From NCBI GenBank assembly GCA_964034945.1, contig OZ035960.1:70080994-70144993 (forward strand): DNA of 64,000 nt, written 5' to 3'. A program made the position numbers and the translations under genes. This DNA comes from Chrysopilus asiliformis (Eukaryota; Arthropoda; Insecta; Diptera; Rhagionidae). The notes under the pieces are model-generated. The model searched no databases, had not been told where the DNA came from, and saw nothing but the letters and a program-made list of their open reading frames with translations. This document shows, piece by piece, positions 45,574-55,945 of this stretch; positions within the stretch are counted from its first letter, which is position 1; each line of letters starts with the position of its first letter.

Positions 45574-46884
45574 ATGCCCGAAACAGCAGAGACGGAAACG
45601 GCTGCTGACACTTTGAGCCTCAACTCTTTCCTGCTGGAAGATGGCTACCAGTCATCGAGCTCGGGAATGGCTGAGGAACTCAGAGGTCTTCTTCTGTTGG
45701 AGTCGGAGTCAGAAGAAGACACCAACACAACTGTGGTGAAGGTATCTGGGGCCAGTAGTTCTAATGCTACGGCTACTACAGATAGATCTCCACCACTCTA
45801 AAATGGCATCCGCCTCCTTACTTCTCCGACTGACTACAGGAGGAGAAGACATCGTGTTGATCCAGCAACCATGGGTGGCGAGGAACATGGTTTGTGGACT
45901 CAACTCACCGGGCTATAAGCTCATATACGATAGGAACAAAGGTAATCCAAGAGCTTGCTTATTGATAAAACATAACCTTAACGCATTTCTACTCCCAACT
46001 TACAGCGATAGAGATATGGTTACGATCAAGCTGGAGCTAGCCTCGACCAGCTTCTGGCTAACTTCGACCTATCTCGCCCACGTCCAGGAAGGACCCCTGC
46101 CACCGGAGAATCTGGGGAGGCTTGTCGCCGACGCTGGTCTACATAAAACCGGGCTTCTTATCGGAGGTGATGTTAACGCGCATCACATAGTCTGGGGAAG
46201 TACGGACATAAACGACAAAGGTGAGTCACTTTTTTAATACATTCTAAGTACTAACATAAACATCTGTAACGTTGGAAATGAACCCACCTTCGTTACTACT
46301 AACAGACAAGAGGCTCTAGATATTACCTTAGTCTCTGACTCCATCTCCTGCATGGTCAAGGACTGGAGGGTTTTGAAGGAGCACTCTTTCTCAGATCATA
46401 GATATATTCAATTCGGCCTCGACATACAACCCCCAACCCCTCCGATTTTTAGGAATCGAAGAAGGACAAACTGGGGTCTGTATAGAGACACGTTTAACAG
46501 ACTGCTGTCTATGGGCACTCCTAAACCCCCCACTACGGCTCAGGATGTGGATTCTATGGTGGAGTATCTAACTAATGCATTTAATGGAGCAATGGACCTA
46601 TCCTGCCCGGAGAGTAGGCCAAGGGGCAAAAAGAGACCACCATGGTGGTCCCCGGAGCTTATGACTCTCAGGAAGGAAAGTCGTAGGCTCTTCAACAAAG
46701 CAAAAAGTACCAGACTGCAGCAGGATTGGGACTCTTATAAAGGGATGTTGAGAACCCAGAAAAAAGAGGTGTGGAAAGCCCAGCGTAAGTCCTGGGAACT
46801 GTTCTGTGGTAAGATAGAAAAGTGTTCTGAAGCAGCCAGGCTTTGGAAAATCCTCTCAACCACTCCTAATATACCCAGCTATCT
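45574..46884 (+). pseudogene. LINE ORF2, endonuclease and linker part
   Basis: An acidic lead (45574-45760) in one frame is followed by the APE-type endonuclease in another, starting LRLLQIDLHHSKMASASLLL. Its motifs are IVLIQQPWV, GLLIGGDVNAHHIVWGS, EALDITLVS and FSDHRYIQF. The TAA at 46235-46237 is a single nonsense codon within the same frame. The linker (RRTNWGLYRDTF ... KRPPWWSPELMTLRKESRRL) runs to SYLKK at 46884-46892, where the insertion begins. The Gln in IQQPWV stands where a catalytic Glu is usual, another sign of decay. Confidence 0.75.
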
Positions 46885-46892
46885 GAAAAAAG

Positions 46893-48100
46893 TGTCTGTC
46901 TCGTAGAGACGGCCAGAAGACGTATATCCGCCTTCAACGATCGCCAATAGATATTTAAGTAAGAAATTTTAGTGAAAAGGAAATTAAGGAAACAAATTTT
47001 TATTTAAAACATAACAAAAGCTATAATTGCCAATGTGGCAATTATTGAAAATCCGTATGGTGATTTAAGTGAACGGCGAACAGTTGTATCAAAATTTCAG
47101 TTTGAAGTCAAACTTTCTAATTAGATTTTTTTTAAATTTATTCCAATCGGATTTTGATGTATGGGAGTTTTATGTAAAATCATATCCTAAATAACTTTTG
47201 TTCTTGCGCTTTTTTGATAAGATGCACCGTTTTTGAGATATTCGGTTTCATAATTTTATAATATAATAATTTTATTTATAATAATAATTTTATATAATAA
47301 TTTTATTTATAAGTAATTGGTTTATGATAAGAGAAGTATGAAGTAAATATCATACATACAGTGTTCAAAACACTCCCATTTCTAGTCTTTCGTTCAAATT
47401 ATAATGACGAAGGTTTTACATAAATTTACTACAATTTCACCGATTCTACTACTATTTTTCGAACGATTTACTACGATTTCGAAGATCAAAAATCTCACAA
47501 CCCTGAACACAACTTTAATGCTGGGAGCGAAATATCGCTCTCTTACTAATGAAATACATACTTATATATGTGTGTGCATCATACCCATCATACCAAAAAG
47601 CCATCGCTCGAGGCTTTCATTCATTTTTATGCGAGACCCACAAACCGCTTTGAACAAGAAGCGAAAACTTAAATAGAAATCATTTTCGTTCCCAAGAACG
47701 AGAGTCGGAAACCACAGCAAACGATTTTGCCGTTAAGAGCGACACTTTTCAGAGCGAAAATAACGAAATAACATGGCTTTCAATACATCAGATTCAATAC
47801 ATATAAAGGAGAAGCATAAAAAGTGTATAAATGTGAAATCTGTACTACAAGCAGCAAACACAGCATAACAGCGTCAGTGAAAATTTAGATTTTGATTCTT
47901 AAAAAGATAATTGAACATAGTTTAATATAACAAAATACCCTAAACAATGCTTTAATATAGGCCGGATCTTATAACACAGTTTCTGTTCGGATGTCACCAC
48001 GAGCTATCGAGTATCATCGATTGCAAATTTGTTATCATGGCAGCAAGCCGATTTTCTAATTTGTACCCCCATAACCAAATTCCAAGACGTATCCACGTCA
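46893..48100. mobile_element. TG...CA element inserted in LINE ORF2 (5-bp TSD)
   Basis: Left edge TGTCTGTCTC (repeat A), right edge CCACGTCA (repeat C). AAAAG is duplicated at 46888-46892 and 48101-48105, and removing the insert restores the LINE frame (SYLKKADETW). The interior holds repeat A, a partial repeat B and a family C segment. Ends and 5-bp duplication are like an LTR, but no coding region or partner LTR is seen, so it may be a solo LTR or a composite. Confidence 0.65.
46998..47252 (+). repeat. Dispersed repeat B, copy 5 (partial)
   Basis: Matches the first ~250 bp of repeat B; it directly follows repeat A, as at 50148. Confidence 0.8.
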
Positions 48101-48104
48101 AAAA

Positions 48105-49068
48105 GCTGACGAAACATGGACATGTTCTAGCCTGGAAACACTAGAACTCTTAATGGATACCCATTTCCCGGGATGCTCTAAGGACTCACCAGGAAGGGAG
48201 ATTCCGGTAATTAGAGAGGAGAGCAGGCTTCATAGCAAACTCCTCGATAAAACAAAAATTACTTGGGCAATTAAGAGTTTTAAACCGTTTAAGTCACCCG
48301 GACCGGACGGTATAATACCAGCTGAAATTCAGAAAGTTTCAGCCTTATCCCTCCCCTGGCTCGAAATAATTTTCCAAGCCTGCATTAACCTAGTCTATAT
48401 TCCCTTAAAATAGACAGAGGTTAACGTCGTTCTTATCCCCAAGGCAGGGAAAAACACACATAGCTCACCTAAGGATCTTAGACCGATCAGCTTCTCGTCT
48501 TTTCTCCTGAAGACACTAGAAAGAAGTTATCTACATCCCAACACGCATACTGCAAAGGCAAGTCCGTGGAGACAGCTATGCATACTCTGGTTTACACAAT
48601 AGAAAAATCACAGGACCTCAAGGAATACCAATGGTTACCTTTCTAAATATTGAAGGAGCCTTTAACAATGTCGCACCCGGGGCTATCATAGGAGCATTAC
48701 AGTGTCTTGGCGCAGAGGCTCCTTTAAGCGAACTGATAAATCTAATGCTAACAGGCAGGATTATCAATTCAAAGCTGGGGAACTCATCTGCAAGAAGATA
48801 TGTAAAGAGAGGAACCCCACAAGGGGGAGTACTCTCCCCACTTCTTTGGATACTAGCAATTAACGAATTGCTTCAAATCCTGGAAGCGGAGGGCTGCAAA
48901 GTGGTAGCTTACGCGAACTACGTTGCTATAGCTTTTTCAGGAAAGTATCCTACAACATTGAAAGAGCTAACTCAGAATGCTCTCTCTAAACTATCTACCT
49001 GGACAAACAAATGCGGTTTAGCGGTTAATCCGCTAAAAACCGAAATAGTCCTCTTCACCAGGAAATAA
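48105..49068 (+). pseudogene. LINE ORF2, reverse transcriptase part
   Basis: It resumes after the insertion: FKSPGPDGIIPAEIQ (~48280), VVLIPKAGK and KDLRPISFSSFLLKTLER, then a deletion and frameshift near 48520. QHAYCKGKSVETA follows, then FLNIEGAFNNV in the next frame. GTPQGGVLSPLLW (~48822) is intact. The catalytic motif that should read YADD is YANY (~48910): both metal-binding Asp residues are changed, so this copy cannot polymerise. An in-frame TAG at 48411 and TAA at 49066 add to the damage. Confidence 0.8.
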
Positions 49069-49833
49069 AAAATTCCTCAAATCGACCCACCCTCCATAAA
49101 TGGTACCAGCCTAGTCTGGACAGACAGGGCCAAATACCTGGGTATTATTCTAGATAGGAAGCTAGACTGGAAATTGAATACTCAGGAAAGGGTTAGAAAA
49201 GCCTCAGTGGCCCTCTACTCGTGTAAACGAGCCATGGGATCAAAATGGGGAATGAAACCATACATGGTTCACTGGCTCTACACGTCCGTTATCAGACCCA
49301 TACTTACATATGGGGTAATCGTCTGGTGGACAGCTTTAGATAAAGCCGTACACCGAGGTTTGCTAGGGAAAATACAAAGAATGGCGTCAGTGTGCATAAG
49401 CGGAGCATTGAGAACGACTCCCACGAAGGCACTGGAAACCCTTCTACATTTGGTTCCCCTAGACCTATACGGCACGCAGATGGCGGCACGTGCAGCCATA
49501 AGACTAAAAGCCTCATTAACATGGTATAATACTGAAAAAAGGCATTCCAGTATTCTTAAGAATTTTCAGGAAGTCCCGAGAAATATAGATTACACCATAT
49601 CCAAACCGTTCTTTGAAAGGAACTTCACCACTATCATCCCTTCCAGGCAACAATGGGAGGATGGTACTATACAAAACTGTAACACAGTACACTTTTACAC
49701 AGATGGATCCAAACTGGATGGGAGAGTGGGCAGGGGGATCTACTCTGGTCATTTAAAGATCAGTCAATGCCTCCGCCTACCGGATTGCGTTTCACACTTC
49801 ATGTTTATAGAAAAAAAAATAACGCTAAGATAA
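49069..49833 (+). pseudogene. LINE ORF2, C-terminal part with truncated RNase H
   Basis: Same frame as the last RT segment. It contains AKYLGIILDRKLDW, WLYTSVIRPILTYGVIVWW and GALRTTPTKALETLLHLVPL, conserved after RT in Jockey/Loa elements, then the start of RNase H, HFYTDGSKLDGRVGRGIYS (~49690), with its first Asp. The match stops near 49805 (LPDCVSHFM); the following residues are unrelated, so the element is truncated inside RNase H. Confidence 0.75.
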
Positions 49834-50031
49834 TGGATAGAAAACGAGGAAATTCTCAGATTAAACCGACGAAAATGGCAAATTTTTAAATTAAAACGTT
49901 CTTGATTTCATTTCGCTTATGAAAAAAAAACTCAGTAAAATATTTAAAATCGTCGATTTGAGACGGCTGAACGAATCGTTTCGACCAAAAACTCCACGGA
50001 GACTGACTAATTTTTTCCAAAAAAAAGCAGG

Positions 50032-50145
50032 TGTCTGTCTTGTAGAGACGGCCAGAAGAGGTGGATCCGCCTTCAACGATCGCCAATAGATATTTAAGTA
50101 AGAAATTTTAGTGAAAAGGAAATTAAGGAAACAAATTTTTATTTA
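50032..50145 (+). repeat. Dispersed repeat A, copy 3
   Basis: TGTCTGTCTTGTAGAGACGG and about 90 more bases match 5377 and 46893. A repeat B piece follows directly. Confidence 0.8.
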
Positions 50146-50147
50146 AT

Positions 50148-50402
50148 ACATAACAAAAGCTATAATCGCCAATCTGGCAATTATTGAAAATCCGTATGGT
50201 GATTTAAGTGAACCGCGAACAGTTGTATCAAAATTCCAGTTTGAAATCAAACTTTCTAATTAGATTTTTTTAAATTTTATTCCAATTGGATTTTGATGTA
50301 TGGGAGTTTTATGTAGAATCATATCCTAAATGACTTTTGTTCTTGCACTTTTTTGATAAGATGCACCGTTTTTGAGATATTCGGTTTCACCATACGGATA
50401 TA
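50148..50402 (+). repeat. Dispersed repeat B, copy 6 (partial)
   Basis: Same extent and same join to repeat A as copy 5, ending CACCATACGGATATAATA. Confidence 0.8.
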
Positions 50403-51756
50403 ATAATTTTATTTATAACTAGCTTGAAAGAACCCGGCGTTGCCCGGGTAGTAATAAATTTTTGAATATGAAAAAATCCTTTTTTTTTCAAAAGTATTTT
50501 GATGTATAGAAAAATTATGCAGTAATTATATTTTTTAAAACAATTTTTGTTCATATTTTTTTGGTTTAACGCGCTGTTTTCAAGAAAATTGCAAATATTT
50601 TTTCCATCTGCTTGGGAGAAAGGGAATAGAGCGAATTCCCTTATTGCCAGACACTTAAGATTTTTGCATTTATGTTGTAACATATGTTGAACAACCATAA
50701 AATAGTTTCAGAGATAGCTGAGAAGGGGATTGGTCGAAAATTTACCTTGACAGATAATCTATCCAACACTAAAAATTGTATAAAAATCCGTTCTGTAGTT
50801 TAGTAGATAGCAGGAGAGGGGGCTCGCACCATGTAGAGCGGAGTAGTTTGAGTGGATAAAAATTTGTTTTATGATTGACCTGCCCAACACTGAAAACCGT
50901 ATTCAAATCCCTTCAGTGGTTCAGAAGATAACAGGCGAGGGGGTGAAAGGGGAGCCGATACCGCGACCACACCTAACTATAAACCGTAGTCATAATACAT
51001 AGTCTATGTTGGTGCAGTAGTTCTTGAGTTTATACGTTACTCCATCTCACAAATCAAAAATAAATATAACTCTATCTCACAAATAAAAAAAAACGCTTTC
51101 ACACCCCAATAAGTTTGTTCCTGCACTCAAGATTGGGGATCTCCACACGATATGAGAATCATATTGAAGTATATTAGATTTAGTTGTAACGTATCAAACC
51201 AATCGCTGGAACTACACCAGGGTGTTTGGGATGACAAAAGATTTCGATTTTAGCATGTCCGACCGTCTGTCTATCTGTCGTCTGTCCGTCTATATATCCG
51301 TGAATATCATAACTTTCGGAAGGATTAAGCTAGAGATTTGAAATATTTTCAGTTGCGTATCTCGTAAATGGCAATGCTAAGTTCTTGAACTGGCAAAATC
51401 GGACCATTCCCTTCTCCATATAAATGAAACTTTTTTCGCAATTTTCTCGAAAACGGTGAATCGCATTGAAAAATTTATAAAGCTAAAATGTCTTTTGAAT
51501 ATGATTTTACATAACTTATCTATACATCAAAATTCAGTTAGACTACCTCTTTCCCCTCCCCGATACCAATTGAATACTTTTTCCTTATTTTCTCGAAAAC
51601 TGTGCATCGTATCGAAAAGTTTATAAAGACGAAATTTGTTTAGAATATGATTTTATACAACTTATCTATCCAGTTGGACCACTCCTACCTCCCTCTCCCA
51701 TACAAATAGATTTTTTAAAATAAACGAATTGGTCGGTGACAAATTACATTATTTAA

Positions 51757-52370
51757 CCCTAATCCGCATTCGCGGTGTCTTTGAGACACCGATGCAGTTT
51801 TGAGAGTGATTGTTACGAATGTTAAAAAAGTTGTTGCATTCATGCTCCTTGACTTTGTTTTTTTAAGCCAATACTATTTAAAAACGAAAAAAAAAATAAT
51901 TTTTTTTACTACAACAATAATATTTCGCTTTTATGAAATTTACCCTTAATCCACGCAGGCGGTGTCTCAAAGACACCGTAACGGTTTCACCAGCAAAGAA
52001 AGGTTATTTTGGTATCACTTTGCTTCTATTTCGCAAAATATCGGACTGTAGTAGGCGATAATAACTGTAGGCCTTCCCAAAAGAGAAAACGTTGCTTCCT
52101 GTGTCCCCATTTCTAAGGTCGCGCTTTGAAGCAGATAAGTGCAAATCCAAGAAAAATGTTTGTAACGAAAATTCTTAAAAATCAATTTTATGCTACAATT
52201 ATAAAAAGTACGAATAATGTATATACAAATAAATAAATATTATTAACTGAATTAAAAAATGCAAACTCAAAAAAAAATTTTTTTATTAAATTATTCTATT
52301 TTTCCGGCATGGTGTCTTTCAGACACCGCCTGCGTGGATTAAGGACAAAATTAGCCTGAGCTGATTAGGG
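51757..52370. mobile_element. piggyBac-type MITE (614 bp)
   Basis: It is flanked by TTAA (51753-51756, 52371-52374) with ends CCCTAATCCGC and, inverted, CCCTAATCAGC. A hairpin CGGTGTCT/AGACACCG lies at 51773-51791. Two further GGTGTC...GACACC palindromes are found at about 51970 and 52310, the second pair being inverted copies (AATCCACGCAGGCGGTGTCT). No transposase. Confidence 0.8.
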
Positions 52371-52585
52371 TTAAATTCGTTCTCTATAAAATGAATAATT
52401 TAAATTATCAAATCGCACAAAAGCAGTGGATGAATAAAGGAAATTTGTGTTGATGCAAGTCCAGATTCGATGTGCCGCTAACCTCACTTTTGGAAATCAC
52501 TATGTTCTGGAAAAAATCACAAAATTCAACACCAATCCATTTACGTTCACGTGGTCACTGAGTAAATTCCTTGATTTACTTCGTT

Positions 52586-52819
52586 TTACACAAAATAAAA
52601 TACTTTCGACGATTTAAAAGTGGGAAAAACAGCGATAAGTTGCGCACTATATGGATAAACAACCGCTTCGCATCGATCATCAATGATAAATGAGCGAATA
52701 TATTTCTCAGCTGTCAAATGTGAGTCTGAGAGCGTAACACCATCTGTTGGCGATAAATTTATCGTGAAGGACAAAATTATCCGTTTTTCAGTTCCAAATA
52801 CAATTTTTTCTCCTTCCAT
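52586..52819 (-). CDS. Unrecognised 77-codon ORF in the Helitron
   Basis: The ORF starts with ATG at 52819 (MEGEKIVFGTEKRIILSFTI) and ends VFPTFKSSKVFYFV. It is balanced in composition but matches no family I know. It may be chance or a captured host exon within the Helitron. Confidence 0.2.
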   Translation of the reverse strand: MEGEKIVFGTEKRIILSFTINLSPTDGVTLSDSHLTAEKYIRSFIIDDRCEAVVYPYSAQLIAVFPTFKSSKVFYFV

Positions 52820-53354
52820 ACCATAATCTCATACAATATGCAAATTTCAATTTTTCCGATATTCCTGCTTTTCCCCGAAATTTTTCTCGACTTTTCCAAC
52901 AAAACGAAAAAGGATTCGGGATTTTTGATTTGGAATTACTGAAAGTGCAAACCAGAGAACCGCTCCCCTGAAAGTATGTTTTCCAAGATTTTCCAACTTT
53001 TCCGGTAGAAATTTCCAATTTTCGGCTCCGTTGTGTTTTACCTGTGGCAATACGAATCCAACAAAAAAACCCCATGCAAATCGGATTATATTCAGCCGAG
53101 TAATGGATAGTCAAACGGACCACGATTCATTTTTATATACATAGAAGATGTATATGGACAGGTGCATATGAATTTTTTAAATTTTTTTAAGATATTTTTT
53201 TATGAACATATGAATTTTTTTTGTTATTGAAGTTATCCTTATATTGTTATGTATTCTTATTTTGTATGTAAGCATTTTTAAATGAAATAAAAAGAAAAAA
53301 ATGCATTTTAAACTAAAAACTACGTCATTTAAAAAAAAAAAAAAAAAAAAAAAT

Positions 53355-53712
53355 TTTTTAAAAAAAGCTTTTATTAAAAAAATGCATTAAAAAGAAAATA
53401 ATAATTTTCTGGACGCTGTGTATCACAAATATAAAAGCTTTTAAAAAGCGAGATAAATGTTTATTTTATTGTTTTACGCTGTGTATCACAAATATAAAAG
53501 CTTTTAAAAAGCGAGATAAATGTTTATTTTATTGTTTTACGCTGTGTATCACAAATATAAAAGCTTTTAAAAAGCGAGATAAATGTTTATTTTATTGTTT
53601 TATGCTTTATCTCGCTTTTTAAAAGCTTTTATATTTGTGATACACAGCGTCCAGAAGATTATTTTTTTCTTTTTAGTGCATTTTTTTAATAAAAGCTTTT
53701 TAAAAATTTTTT
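53355..53712. repeat. Fold-back structure with long inverted arms
   Basis: Left arm 53355-53460 (AAAAAAAGCTTTTATTAAAA ... CTGGACGCTGTGTATCAC) is mirrored at about 53603-53712. The 63-bp tandem units sit in the middle. Confidence 0.7.
53413..53601 (+). repeat. 63-bp tandem repeat, three units
   Basis: ACGCTGTGTATCACAAATAT starts units at 53413, 53476 and 53539 with exact 63-bp spacing; the units look identical. Confidence 0.9.
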
Positions 53713-53769
53713 TTTTTATTTTGTTCTTTTTAGTCTTCGAATATATAGCTTTACATTTGAGATGTCCTT

Positions 53770-54385
53770 ACAGGCTTTTTAACTTGAGAATCGTATTCAG
53801 CGAACCCCAAAACCTGCAGAATATATTTTTTCCCGGAACAATTGAGAAAAAGGATAATCACGTTATCCTTACAGGACATTCCGTTATCCTTACAGACTTT
53901 TTAATGACAGATTCGGATTCAGCGACCCCAAAAACCCCCAGGATAGATTTTTTTCCGGAAAATTTGGAGAAAAGGATAGTCACGTTATCCTTGCAGGACC
54001 TTCCGTTATCGTTACAGACTTTTTGATGACAGATTCGGATTCAGCGACCCCAAAAACCCCAGAATAGATTTTTTTCCGGAAAATTTGGAGAAAAGGATAA
54101 TCACGTTATCCTTACAGGACCTTCCGTTATCCTTACAGACTTTTTAATGACAGATTCGGATTCAGCGACCCCAAAAACCCCCAGGATAGATTTTTTTCCG
54201 GAAAATTTGGAGAAAAGGATAATCACGTTATCCTTACAGGACCTTCCGTTATCCTTACTGACTTTTTAATGACAGATTCGGATTCAGCGACCCCAAAAAC
54301 CCCAGAATAGATTTTTTTTCCGGAAAATTTGGAGAAAAGGATAATCACGTTATCCTTACAGGACCTTCCGTTATCCTTACAAGGA
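53770..54385 (-). repeat. 122-bp minisatellite, about five units
   Basis: AGATTCGGATTCAGCGACCC recurs near 53910, 54032, 54153 and 54275, and a more diverged unit precedes them. The motif TCCTTACAGGACCTTCCGTT is the reverse of the GTCCTGTAAGGATAACG motif in the DINE-like element at 55946-56870. Confidence 0.85.
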
Positions 54386-54675
54386 CGAAGTAGTGAAAAT
54401 ATTGTATTGTCATCAGACTTATATAAGTGTGCAAAATTTCAAGTCAATCGGACAAGTGGAAGTGGGTCAAAATTGGGTTGCAAGATTTGATCTGACAGAC
54501 AAACAGACAAACACGAAGGCAAGCTAAATAAAAGCTTTTAATTAAAAAAAATTTGAACGGATCCTATTGAATTTCTATGGGTTTGTATGAAAATAATTGA
54601 TTCGTTATACGGCTTTTCGCTTTACGGCCAACTTTCCCGGAACGTATCTAGGCCGTAAAGCGAGGTATGAGTGTA

Positions 54676-55210
54676 CTAATTATATAAAGAGGTAAAGTTT
54701 GTTTGTTTGTTTGTTAGTTCAGGGTAATCTCTGGAACCACTGATCAGATTCTGAAAATTCTTTCATTGATAGAAAGCTACACTATTCCCGAGTGGCATAG
54801 GTTACTTTTTATTGACCTCCCCCTCTCCTTCGGTACCCCTTCCCTGATAACTTTCGAACCATTCAACCGATTGGGGTGCGGCTTTCACATCTTCGAATTG
54901 GGTGGTCCGATCTTAGTGAAACTTTACAGTATTACTAAGGGGGCTACGGGCTTTTGATTTTTCCACTACAAACCTGACTTTTTCCTCCCCTCGATAACCC
55001 TCACCTGGTGTCTCAAAACAACGTTTCAAAAATCGGTGACAGCGATTTCTCAATAACCACTCAAACGATTTCTATGAAATTTTGTTATCGCGCGTTACTT
55101 TTAGTTCTAGCTTTCTATGTCGGGAATTTAAAAACTCTGGAAAATCACTGTAAAGATAATGTGAATTTAGTTTTTCCCCAAAAATCAGCAAAAATAGGAT
55201 TTTGCGGTAG
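54676..55210 (+). mobile_element. Helitron/DINE-like remnant
   Basis: A GTTTGTTTGTTTGTTAGTTC 5'-type block is followed by one minisatellite-like unit (CTTCGAATTGGGTGGTCC) and the TCAAAACAACGTTTCAAAAA 3' block shared with 40355-40560. The end merges into the next element at GCCGAGCAT. Confidence 0.55.
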
Positions 55211-55218
55211 CCGAGCAT

Positions 55219-55587
55219 ACGAGGAATGTCTGTCTGTCTGCCTGTCTGCACAAACGATATCGAAAACCCGCCTAACGATTTTCACGAAACTTGGGGGTTA
55301 GGGATTTTCGGGGACAAGGAATCGATTTAGATAGGAGAAAATTCCCCCTCGATTCCCCTCGCCTGGTATCTTCGAACTGGGTGGTCCGATCTTAATGAAA
55401 CTTTACAGTATTACTAAGGGGGCTAAGGGCTTTCGATTTTTGTCCTACAAACCTGACTTCCCTCCCCTCGATACCCCAAAACTGTGGAAAAGCTTAGTAA
55501 AGATAATGTGAATTTAGTTTTTCCCCAAAAATCAGCAAAAGTAGGATTTTGAGGTCGCTGAGCATGGCTCGGTCTTCCTGGTGCTAG
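55219..55587 (+). mobile_element. Short member of the array Helitron family (one unit)
   Basis: ACGAGGAATGTCTGTCTG and the ACGAT...TCGAAAACCCGCC 5' block, one minisatellite unit, and the 3' end GAGCATGGCTCGG, TCTTCCTGGTG, CTAG. It shows the ground state of the family before array expansion. Confidence 0.7.
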
Positions 55588-55685
55588 ATATAATATCTCA
55601 GAATGAGAGTGATATAATATCTAACCATCCTTAGCTGAGCTTCGGCATTAAAGGTTATTCCCCTAAGCTCTGGCTAGAATTATAA

Positions 55686-55945
55686 AAAAAACATGACAAA
55701 AGCTATAATTGCCAATCTGGCAATTATTGAAAACCCGTATGGTGATTTAAGTGAACGGCGAACAGTTGTATCAAAATTCCACTTTGGAGTCGAACTTCGG
55801 ATTTTGATGTATGGAAAATTTATTCCAATCGGATTTTGATGTATGGGAGTTTTATGTAGAATCATATCCTAAATAACTTTTGTTCTTGGACTTTTTTTGA
55901 TAAGATTCACCGTTTCTTAGATATTCACAAAAAACGTTTTCGTTC
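55686..55945 (+). repeat. Dispersed repeat B, copy 7 (partial)
   Basis: Starts ACATGACAAAAGCTATAATT; internal deletion and small local duplication of GATTTTGATGTATGG; stops at CGTTTTCGTTCG. Confidence 0.75.

Larger units (their letters stand above)
43700..49805 (+). mobile_element. Loa/Jockey-like non-LTR retrotransposon (LINE)
   Basis: A 5' untranslated region, a DUF4780-like ORF1, and an ORF2 with endonuclease, RT and RNase H. ORF2 is interrupted by a 1.2-kb insertion and cut off inside RNase H near 49805. The coding part is GC-rich relative to its surroundings. RNase H plus this ORF1 type favours the Loa clade; clade assignment is from memory of families. Confidence 0.8.
50419..53148 (-). 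mobile_element. Non-autonomous Helitron, minus strand (~2.7 kb)
   Basis: Read on the minus strand the 3' end is the hairpin CCCGGGCAACGCCGGG, then TTCTTTCAAG and CTAG next to T. The 5' end near 53145 reads TCTATGTATATAAAAATGAA, followed by a GTTTGACTATCCATTACTCG block typical of insect Helitrons. The span between is inferred to be one element; it contains a piggyBac-type MITE. Confidence 0.5.
53149..54673 (-). mobile_element. Pogo/Tigger-like end, copy 2, with internal insertions
   Basis: On the minus strand it starts at 54673 with CACTCATACCTCGCTTTACG, flanked by TA (54674-54675), and matches 19446-19800. The match is broken after ~115 bp, resuming at about 53345-53150. The ~1.2 kb between holds a fold-back, a 63-bp tandem repeat and a 122-bp minisatellite. 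Confidence 0.5.
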
